The notes under the pieces are model-generated. The model worked only from the letters and a program-made list of their open reading frames with translations, did not search any database and was not told where the DNA came from. Both the position numbers and the translations under genes were made by a program. A stretch of DNA of 6,340 nucleotides. Origin: JAOPZW01 sp034664395. GTDB taxonomy: Bacteria > Actinomycetota > Thermoleophilia > Solirubrobacterales > Solirubrobacteraceae. Below, piece by piece: positions 1 through 5,207 of the stretch. The stretch is from positions 1-6,340 of the forward strand of contig JAXDHQ010000302.1 of NCBI GenBank assembly GCA_034664395.1. The letters run 5' to 3'. Position 1 is the stretch's first letter, and every line of letters begins with the position of its first letter.

Positions 1-295
1 AGAACGCGATGCACGAGTTGTGCGACGAGCAGCCGCCCAGCACCTTGGCCCGGGCGTGGCGCAGGAAGCTGTTGCCCTTCTCCTGCGGCTCGACCAGGTA
101 GTCCCAGTCGTAGCCGGAGTCCAGGAGGTACATCCAGTCCTCCAGGCGCAGGACCGCCTGGTCGTCGACGTCGGACGGGCCCGCCTCCAGCAGGCAGACC
201 GTCACGTCGGGGTCCTCGGAGAGACGAGCCGCGATCACGCACCCGGCGGTCCCGCCGCCGGCGATGACGTAGTCGAACTCGTCGTTGGCGCTCAT
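1..295 (-). CDS. codA: Choline-oxidase-like GMC flavoprotein oxidoreductase (N-terminal part, cut by window edge)
   Basis: Only the first 98 residues lie in the window. The protein opens with a Rossmann FAD-binding fold: GGGTAG at residues 13-18 and the ribose-binding acidic end LLEAG at 35-39. The GMC signature follows as RAKVLGGCSSHNS at 82-94. This stretch closely matches, as I recall it, Arthrobacter globiformis choline oxidase, including SGYDWDY (60-66) and EPQEKGNSF (69-77). On that alignment H92 equals His99, which is covalently bonded to FAD. S94 equals active-site Ser101, and W54 equals Trp61 of the cage around the trimethylammonium group. The expected role is cytoplasmic, oxygen-dependent oxidation of choline to betaine aldehyde and glycine betaine, releasing hydrogen peroxide. 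The ATG lies inside the permease stop (ATGA overlap, 292-295) with only a weak GAGAT upstream, so translation is probably coupled. The remaining substrate residues lie outside the window, so a related amino alcohol is possible. Confidence 0.85.
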   Translation of the reverse strand, partial: MSANDEFDYVIAGGGTAGCVIAARLSEDPDVTVCLLEAGPSDVDDQAVLRLEDWMYLLDSGYDWDYLVEPQEKGNSFLRHARAKVLGGCSSHNSCIAF

Positions 296-1854
296 GGCGC
301 CATCTCGGCCAGCGGCGGCTCCGCGAGGTCCATCTGGGCGCGGTGCTCCGCCAGGACCTGGATCGGCTTCCGGTTGTGGACGACGAAGTAGTAGAAGGCG
401 CCGAGCAGGAAGACCAGCCCGATGAACACGAACGCCGCCCACTGGAAGTACCAGTGGTGTTTCCCGATGGCGTTGTAGACGTCGTTGCGCGGCCAGGCGA
501 TGTTGATCGCCACGAGCGCGCCGTAGGCCACGGCGAAGGCGTTGACCAGCAGGCCCCAGCGCCCGAGCGAGAAGTACGGACCGTGGTCGGGCTTGGGCCA
601 GGTACGGCGCAGCCGGCGCAGGAGCAGCGGCCCCGTCACGCACAGGTAGGCGAGGTAGAACATGATGATCGCCACCGAGATCAGGGCCAGGAACGCGCTC
701 TGGTTGGTGATGTTGATCGCCAGCAGCGCGATGGTGAGGACGCCCACGACGATCGCGGGCACGATCGGCACCTTGCCGCGGCCGGAGACGCGCGCGACCT
801 GCGGGCCGAAGGGCAGGCGCCCGTCGCGCGCCATCGCGAACATCATCCGGATGCACGCCGTGTGCACGGCCAGGCAGCACACCGTGATGGCGATCGCCGA
901 GTCGATCAGGAAGACGTTGCCCGTCGTGTTGCCCAGCGCCTGCTTGACGATGTACGGCAGCCCGAGCACGCCGATGTTCTTGTCGTTGATGTCCTTCACC
1001 GACATCAGTGCGAAGAGGATCAGCAGGCCGCCGATGAGCCCGGCAGTCGCCAGCGCGCGGATGATCGCCGGCGGCGCGTGGCGGCGTGGGTCGTTGGTCT
1101 CCTCGGCCAGCGTCCCCGCGGTGTCGAACCCGTACATGACGTACGCGCTCATGATCCCGCCGATGATGAAGGCGCCGAAGTAGCCCCACTGGTGGCCGGC
1201 GCCGAGGCCGAGGTTGTGGGTGACGACGCCCGGGCCGCGGGTGAAGTGGAAGGCCAGCAGGATGATCAGGAGCGTCGAGCCGATGAGCTCGGCGATGACG
1301 CCGACGTTGTTGATCCGCGCCATGAGCTTGACGCCGATCATGTTCACCGCCGTGGTGAAGATGACGAGGATCGCGCCGAGCAGGATCGCGTTCTTGGCGC
1401 CGTCGGGCGTGAGGTAGGTGCCGGCGTCCTTGCTCGAGCCGACGAACTGGAACCACGGGCTGACCTGGGGCAGGATCACCTGCAACGCCACGGCGACGGC
1501 CGCCACGGTGACGATCGATCCGACGACCATGATCCAGCCGGCCATCCACGAGGTGAAGTCGCTCGAGATGCGCTTGGACCACTGGTAGACGGAGCCCGCG
1601 AGCGGATACTGGCCGGCGAGCTCGGCGAAGCAGAGCGCCACCGACATCTGGCCGAGGAAGACGATCGGCCACGTCCACCACACCGCCGGCCCGCCGAAGA
1701 CGAATCCGAAGGCGAAGAGCTGGAAGACGCCCGTGAGGATCGAGATGTAGCTGAACCCCGCCGCGAACGACGAGAAGCTCCCCAGGGACCGGTTGAGCTC
1801 CTGCTTGTAGCCGAAGCCCGCGAGCTCATGGGTGTCCGACGGCTGTACGGCCAT
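292..1854 (-). CDS. APC-superfamily permease, amino acid/choline transporter (ACT) group
   Basis: A 520-residue inner-membrane secondary transporter. About 12 hydrophobic segments are visible at roughly residues 26-52, 56-76, 100-128, 154-174, 185-201, 225-246, 261-285, 314-340, 366-382, 388-412, 434-452 and 468-492. The start of TM1 (SLGSFSSFAAGFSYIS, 23-38) and the TM6 end plus following loop (YGFDTAGTLAEETNDPRR, 241-258) are typical of the group that includes yeast choline permease HNM1, GABA permease UGA4 and many bacterial amine or amino-acid permeases (TC 2.A.3.4). The substrate cannot be read from sequence. Choline or an amino alcohol is inferred from the choline-oxidase-like gene, which overlaps its stop by four bases. 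The frame stays open to a GTG at 1860, but ATG 1854 is preferred because GAGGGAG (1860-1866) lies 5 nt upstream of it and would abut or overlap the GTG. The gene is transcribed away from the aldehyde dehydrogenase, from the promoter at 1966-1994. Confidence 0.9.
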   Translation of the reverse strand: MAVQPSDTHELAGFGYKQELNRSLGSFSSFAAGFSYISILTGVFQLFAFGFVFGGPAVWWTWPIVFLGQMSVALCFAELAGQYPLAGSVYQWSKRISSDFTSWMAGWIMVVGSIVTVAAVAVALQVILPQVSPWFQFVGSSKDAGTYLTPDGAKNAILLGAILVIFTTAVNMIGVKLMARINNVGVIAELIGSTLLIILLAFHFTRGPGVVTHNLGLGAGHQWGYFGAFIIGGIMSAYVMYGFDTAGTLAEETNDPRRHAPPAIIRALATAGLIGGLLILFALMSVKDINDKNIGVLGLPYIVKQALGNTTGNVFLIDSAIAITVCCLAVHTACIRMMFAMARDGRLPFGPQVARVSGRGKVPIVPAIVVGVLTIALLAINITNQSAFLALISVAIIMFYLAYLCVTGPLLLRRLRRTWPKPDHGPYFSLGRWGLLVNAFAVAYGALVAINIAWPRNDVYNAIGKHHWYFQWAAFVFIGLVFLLGAFYYFVVHNRKPIQVLAEHRAQMDLAEPPLAEMAP

Positions 1855-1859
1855 TGTCA

Positions 1860-1866
1860 CTCCCTC
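1860..1866 (-). promoter_or_regulatory. Ribosome binding site deciding the permease start
   Basis: On the minus strand the sequence reads GAGGGAG-TGACA-ATG. The purine run is a good Shine-Dalgarno match with 5 nt spacing to ATG 1854. An upstream GTG (1860-1858) shares the last G of the motif, so it could not be served by it. This supports the shorter 520-residue protein. Confidence 0.6.
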
Positions 1867-1949
1867 TCAGGCCGTCGAGAGACGGGGTCTCCTCGGGAGA
1901 GCGCCTGCCCTCACCCCGCCGCCGAGCCATCTGCCGACGGCCGCTGTGC

Positions 1950-1955
1950 TAGGCT
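1950..1955 (+). promoter_or_regulatory. Weak candidate -10 for the aldehyde dehydrogenase gene
   Basis: TAGGCT fits the TAGNNT form of many actinobacterial -10 elements, but no convincing -35 lies 16-18 bp upstream. TATATC at 1970-1975 is an alternative -10, also without a good -35. The aldehyde dehydrogenase needs a promoter in this spacer, since the gene to its left is divergent, but the sequence does not settle which. Confidence 0.2.
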
Positions 1956-1965
1956 GGATCGTCAG

Positions 1966-1977
1966 CTTATATATCAG
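1966..1977. promoter_or_regulatory. Candidate operator: AT-rich imperfect palindrome over the -10
   Basis: CTTATATATCAG is a 12-bp inverted repeat with one mismatched pair (1968 against 1975), centred between 1971 and 1972. It lies in the only AT-rich stretch of the spacer and covers the permease -10, so a bound protein would block that promoter and might also affect the divergent aldehyde dehydrogenase gene. Short AT-rich palindromes of this kind are typical of GntR- or TetR-family operators. No regulator gene lies in the window to pair with it, so this is inference. Confidence 0.35.
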
Positions 1978-1994
1978 TCGTCGGCGGGCGTCAA
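1966..1994 (-). promoter_or_regulatory. Sigma70-type promoter driving the permease/choline-oxidase unit
   Basis: On the minus strand TTGACG (1994-1989) is followed by exactly 17 bp and then TATAAG (1971-1966). This gives five of six matches to the -35 consensus and four of six to the -10, with the ideal spacer. The AT-rich -10 stands out sharply from its surroundings. The predicted start is near 1959, leaving a leader of about 105 nt. It faces the permease, and the choline-oxidase-like gene would be co-transcribed. Confidence 0.6.
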
Positions 1995-2035
1995 GCTGGC
2001 AGCGATGGCCGCTTTCGGAGCTCCGCCGCGATGCC

Positions 2036-2041
2036 GAGGAG
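2036..2041 (+). promoter_or_regulatory. Ribosome binding site of the aldehyde dehydrogenase
   Basis: GAGGAG stands 5 nt before ATG 2047. It favours this start over the in-frame ATG at 2005, which would add 14 residues that do not resemble an aldehyde dehydrogenase N-terminus. Confidence 0.65.
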
Positions 2042-2046
2042 CGCGC

Positions 2047-3513
2047 ATGTCCACGACCGAGTCGTCCGCTGCCACCGCCCGGGAGATGTTCGTGGGAGGG
2101 GCCTGGGGCCCCAGCCAGTCGGGGGACGTCTTCGAGGCGACGAGCCCCGCGACGGGTGAGATCATCGCCACCGTGCCCGACGGCGACCGCGACGATGCGC
2201 GCCGCGCGATCGCCGCGGCAGGGCGCGCCGCCGACGCCTGGGCGCGCCTGACGGCCTTCGAGCGGGCGGCGAAGATGCACGCGGTGGGCGACGCGATCGA
2301 GCGCCGTCGCGACGAGCTGGCGCGGACGCTCACGCTCGACCAGGGCAAGCCGTTGGCGGCCGAGGCCTACGACGAGGTGGCCGAGCTCGTGGAGTACTGG
2401 CGGATGGCCGCCGAGGACGCCAAGCGCCTCGGTGGCGAGCTGCCGAACTCGTTCTCGCCGGGCAAGCGGGTGATGCTCGTCCGCCGGCCGCGCGGCGTGG
2501 TCGGCGTCATCAGCCCGTGGAACTGGCCGTACACGATGCCGGCGGAGCTGATCGCGCCGGCGCTGGCGTCGGGGAACACCGTGGCGTGGACGCCGGCGCC
2601 GTCGACCGCGGTGTGCGCGGTCGAGCTCGCCCGCTGCGTGGCCGACGCCGACCTGCCGCCGGGAGTCTTCAACCTCGTGACCGGCCCGGGCCCGGTCGTC
2701 GGCGACGAGATCGCGCGTCATGCCGACGTCAACGCGGTCGCCTTCATCGGCTCGACCGCGACGGGGCGCCTCGTCGGCCAGGCGGCGGCCGGCAAGGCGG
2801 TGCTGCTGGAGATGGGCGGCAACGGCCCGGTCGTCGTCATGGACGACGCCGACGTCGACGCGGCGGTCGAGGCGACGCTGACGGCGTGCTTCCTGTGCGC
2901 GGGTCAGAGCTGCACGGCGGGCGAGCGGATCCTCGTCCACGAGGCCGTGCACGACGAGTACCTCGAGAAGCTGGCGCGGGCGGTGGCTGCGCGCGTGCTG
3001 CTCGGCGACCCGTTCGCCGCGGACACGACGATGGGCCCGCTCAACAACGAGCAGGTCGCGGCGAAGATGGACGAGCACGTCGACGACGCGGTCGCCCGCG
3101 GCGCCTCGGTCGTGGCCGGCGGCCAGCGGGCGAGCGGCTTCCCGACGGCGCTGTACTGGCAGCCGACGATCCTCTCCGGCGTCCCGGCGGGCGCGCGCGT
3201 CGCGACCGAGGAGACCTTCGGCCCGGTCGCCCCGATCGTGGCGATCGACTCGCTCGAGCGGGCGATCGAGCTGACCAACGCCTCGCCCTACGGCCTGCTG
3301 TCGGCGATCTTCACGGCCGACCTCTCCCGCGGCCTGGAGTTCGCCGACCGCGTGCGGACCGGCTGGGTCAACATCAACGAGTCCTCGAACTACTGGGAGA
3401 GCCACCTGCCCTTCGGCGGGCGGTCGGGGACCGACAGCGGCATCGGCCGCGTCGGCGGCTCGCACGTCATGCAGCAGTTCACGGAGCTGCAGACGGTGGT
3501 GGTGTCGGCCTAG
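2047..3513 (+). CDS. NAD(P)-dependent aldehyde dehydrogenase (ALDH superfamily)
   Basis: A 488-residue cytoplasmic enzyme oxidising an aldehyde to its acid, at the usual family length of 480-500. The catalytic set is complete: N159 in PWNWPY, general base E255 in LEMGGNGP, and nucleophile C289 in GQSCTAGERI. E389 and F391 in EETFGPV hold the cofactor ribose and nicotinamide. The Rossmann part includes FIGSTATG. The start is supported by GAGGAG 5 nt upstream. One oddity is that the lysine normally contacting the adenosine ribose (K in KPAPET-type motifs) is threonine here (T182 in WTPAPST), and the usual Glu four residues on is Ser. Divergence from a permease/choline-oxidase-like pair suggests it oxidises the aldehyde made there, such as betaine aldehyde. 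Sequence alone does not fix the substrate; succinate-semialdehyde or another aminoaldehyde is possible. Its stop codon interlocks with that of the convergent acyl-CoA synthetase gene. Confidence 0.92.
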   Translation: MSTTESSAATAREMFVGGAWGPSQSGDVFEATSPATGEIIATVPDGDRDDARRAIAAAGRAADAWARLTAFERAAKMHAVGDAIERRRDELARTLTLDQGKPLAAEAYDEVAELVEYWRMAAEDAKRLGGELPNSFSPGKRVMLVRRPRGVVGVISPWNWPYTMPAELIAPALASGNTVAWTPAPSTAVCAVELARCVADADLPPGVFNLVTGPGPVVGDEIARHADVNAVAFIGSTATGRLVGQAAAGKAVLLEMGGNGPVVVMDDADVDAAVEATLTACFLCAGQSCTAGERILVHEAVHDEYLEKLARAVAARVLLGDPFAADTTMGPLNNEQVAAKMDEHVDDAVARGASVVAGGQRASGFPTALYWQPTILSGVPAGARVATEETFGPVAPIVAIDSLERAIELTNASPYGLLSAIFTADLSRGLEFADRVRTGWVNINESSNYWESHLPFGGRSGTDSGIGRVGGSHVMQQFTELQTVVVSA

Positions 3514-3517
3514 GCCG
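3506..3517. repeat. 12-bp perfect palindrome holding both convergent stop codons
   Basis: CGGCCTAGGCCG is self-complementary and centred between 3511 and 3512. Its CTAG core supplies TAG to the aldehyde dehydrogenase (3511-3513) and TAG on the other strand to the acyl-CoA synthetase (3512-3510). As RNA it could form only a 4-bp CGGC/GCCG stem closed by a CTAG loop, with no U-tract, so it is a poor intrinsic terminator. Confidence 0.6.
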
Positions 3518-5144
3518 TCGGCGCCGCCTCCCGCAGCCCCAGCCGCTCCAGCGACGCCTCGCGCATCTTGTACTTCTGCACCTTGCCGGTGACGGTCATC
3601 GGGAACGCGTCGGTCAGGAACACGTAGCGGGGGACCTTGAAGTGGGCGAGGCGGCCGCGGCAGAACTCGCGCACCGCGTCCTCCTCCAGAGCCGCGCCGG
3701 AGCGCGCGATCACCCACGCGCACAGCTCCTCGCCGTACTTCTCGTCCGGCACCCCGACGACCTGGACGTCCTCGACGTCGGGGTGCATGTAGAGGAACTC
3801 CTCGATCTCGCGCGGGTAGACGTTCTCGCCGCCGCGGATGACCATGTCCTTGCTGCGCCCGACGATGTTGAGGTAGCCCTCGTCGTCCATGGTCGCGAGG
3901 TCGCCCGTGTGCATCCAGCGGGCGCGGTCGATCGCCTCGGCGGTGCGGTCCGGATCCTCCCAGTAGCCGAGCATCACGCTGTAGCCGCGCGTGCACAGCT
4001 CGCCCGGCTCGCCGCGGGGGACGACCAGCCCCGTCACGGGGTCGACCACCTTGACCTCGACGTGCGGCGCGGTCCGCCCGACGCTGCCGACGCGCCGCTC
4101 GAGCGGGTCGTCGACGCGCGTCTGGGTCGACACCGGCGAGGTCTCGGTCATGCCGTAGCAGATGGACACCTCGTCCATGTGCATACGCTCGACGACCTTC
4201 TTCATCACCTCGATCGGGCACGGCGAGCCGGCCATGATCCCGGTCCGCAGCGAGGTCAGGTCGAACGAGTCGAAGTCCTCGTGCGCGAGCATGGCGATGA
4301 ACATCGTCGGCACGCCGTACAGCGAGGTGACGCGCTCGGCGGCCACCGCCTCGAGCGTCGCGCGCGGCTCGAACGCCGGCGCCGGGATGACCACGCAGGC
4401 GCCGTGCGAGAGCGTCCCGAGGTTGCCCATGACCATGCCGAAGCAGTGGTAGAAGGGCACGGGCAGGCACGTGCGGTCGGCCTCGGTGAGCGACAGCAGC
4501 TCGGTCACGAAGAAGCCGTTGTTGAGGATGTTGTGGTGGGAGAGCGTCGCGCCCTTCGGGAAGCCCGTCGTCCCGCTCGTGTACTGGATGTTGATCGGGT
4601 CGTCGAAGGACAGCGACGCCATGCGCGCGGCGATCGCGTCGCGGTCGCGCTCGCCGGAGCGGAACTCCGCCGTCCACTCGTCGTCGTCGACGAACACCAC
4701 GCGCCGCAGGCCGTCGAGGTCGCCGCGGACCTCGTCGATCGTGGCGCGGTAGTCGCTGGACTTGAACGCGCTGGCGCTGAACAGCAGCCGCGCGCCCGAC
4801 TGGCGCAGCACGTACTCGAGCTCGTGCGAGCGATAGGCCGGGTTGACGTTGACCAGGATCGCCCCGACCTTGGCGGTGGCGTACTGCACGAGGACCCACT
4901 CGGTGCAGTTGGGCGACCAGATCCCGACCCGATCGCCGGCCTGCACGCCCTCGCGCAGCAGCGCGCTGGCGACCGCGTCGACCGCCGCGTCGAGCTGCGC
5001 ATAGGTGAGCCGCTCGTCCTGGTGGCGGCTGACGAGCGCGTCGCGTTCGGCGAAGCGCGCGGCCACCCGCTCGAAGTCGGCGCCGATCGTGTCGCCGATC
5101 AGCGGGACGTCGTGGGCGCCGTGGCTGTAGGACATCGCGGTCAT
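3510..5144 (-). CDS. AMP-forming acyl-CoA synthetase (FadD35-like, ANL superfamily)
   Basis: A 544-residue enzyme that activates a carboxylic acid with ATP to an acyl-adenylate and transfers it to CoA. Adenylation motifs appear in order: the P-loop YTSGTTGFPKG (188-198), the PFYHCFG region ending near 236, YGMTET (330-335), TGD with ribose-binding D415, hinge region GRSKD (429-433), GGENVYPREIEE, and TGK with catalytic K521 in the C-terminal lid. The N-terminus MSYSHG and text such as INIQYTSGTTGFPKG resemble mycobacterial FadD35-type medium- or long-chain fatty acid ligases. The actual acid is unknown. The start is uncertain: GTG 5159, ATG 5144 and ATG 5135 are all in frame and none has a good ribosome binding site. 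ATG 5144 is chosen because a -10-like GACAAT ends 6 nt before it, suggesting a leaderless message; ATG 5135 would best match the usual protein start. The gene is convergent with the aldehyde dehydrogenase and divergent from the glutamine synthetase. Confidence 0.9.
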   Translation of the reverse strand: MTAMSYSHGAHDVPLIGDTIGADFERVAARFAERDALVSRHQDERLTYAQLDAAVDAVASALLREGVQAGDRVGIWSPNCTEWVLVQYATAKVGAILVNVNPAYRSHELEYVLRQSGARLLFSASAFKSSDYRATIDEVRGDLDGLRRVVFVDDDEWTAEFRSGERDRDAIAARMASLSFDDPINIQYTSGTTGFPKGATLSHHNILNNGFFVTELLSLTEADRTCLPVPFYHCFGMVMGNLGTLSHGACVVIPAPAFEPRATLEAVAAERVTSLYGVPTMFIAMLAHEDFDSFDLTSLRTGIMAGSPCPIEVMKKVVERMHMDEVSICYGMTETSPVSTQTRVDDPLERRVGSVGRTAPHVEVKVVDPVTGLVVPRGEPGELCTRGYSVMLGYWEDPDRTAEAIDRARWMHTGDLATMDDEGYLNIVGRSKDMVIRGGENVYPREIEEFLYMHPDVEDVQVVGVPDEKYGEELCAWVIARSGAALEEDAVREFCRGRLAHFKVPRYVFLTDAFPMTVTGKVQKYKMREASLERLGLREAAPTA

Positions 5145-5150
5145 GGCCCA

Positions 5151-5156
5151 ATTGTC
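5151..5156 (-). promoter_or_regulatory. Candidate -10 for a leaderless acyl-CoA synthetase transcript
   Basis: On the minus strand GACAAT keeps the key A2 and T6 of a -10 hexamer and is followed by 6 nt and then ATG 5144. That places the expected transcription start on the ATG itself. No clear -35 is seen. Leaderless messages are common in actinobacteria, but this site would fall inside the coding region if the GTG at 5159 is the true start. Confidence 0.25.
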
Positions 5157-5164
5157 CACCCGGC

Positions 5165-5181
5165 TTCAACCGGTCGTCGAA
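5165..5181. repeat. Imperfect inverted repeat in the synthetase/glutamine synthetase spacer
   Basis: TTCAAC (5165-5170) and GTCGAA (5176-5181) are inverted copies with one mismatched pair and a 5-bp gap. The repeat sits in the middle of the 63-bp divergent spacer, upstream of both candidate -10 elements, where a regulator could act on both genes. The arms are short and could arise by chance. Confidence 0.25.
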
Positions 5182-5192
5182 CGCCGCTCCGC

Positions 5193-5198
5193 TAGGTT
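5193..5198 (+). promoter_or_regulatory. Candidate -10 of the glutamine synthetase gene
   Basis: TAGGTT matches the TAGNNT form of actinobacterial -10 elements and lies 9 nt before ATG 5208. No good -35 or Shine-Dalgarno is present; the only AGG is the one inside this hexamer. The message may therefore be leaderless or nearly so. Confidence 0.3.
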
Positions 5199-5207
5199 TT
5201 CACGCTC

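Larger units (their letters stand above)
1855..1959 (-). other. Structured 5' leader of the permease transcript
   Basis: If transcription starts about 7 nt past the -10 at 1966-1971, the permease mRNA has a leader of about 105 nt. Small hairpins can be read in it: TCTCC/GGAGA around a 3-nt loop (1888-1900) and CCGTC/GACGG around a 4-nt loop (1872-1885). A competing pairing joins 1877-1881 with 1864-1868, the latter overlapping the purine-rich ribosome binding site. I do not recognise a riboswitch class. The pairings were found by eye in GC-rich sequence, so chance is a real alternative. Confidence 0.3.

Noticed and set aside
1861..1900. TPP- or glycine-riboswitch-like text (CTGAGAGGGAG) in the permease leader
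   Set aside because: Only the short CTGAGA string matches. The rest of the thi-box core is missing and the glycine aptamer consensus cannot be threaded through the leader.
343..2046. N-terminal extension of the aldehyde dehydrogenase frame back through the permease region
   Set aside because: The extension is antisense to the permease and not domain-like. A good ribosome binding site at 2036-2041 and the normal family length place the start at 2047.
3506..3530. Intrinsic terminator between the convergent genes
   Set aside because: The palindrome can form only a 4-bp stem with a 4-nt loop, and no T-run follows on either strand.
1867..5169. 1100-codon minus-strand frame spanning the aldehyde dehydrogenase and synthetase genes
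   Set aside because: It is an arginine-rich shadow frame of the two real genes, with no domain or plausible start signal.
2517..5195. 892-codon plus-strand frame through the synthetase gene
   Set aside because: It is low-complexity, Arg/Gly/Asp-rich text produced by the GC-biased third positions of the genes on the correct frames.
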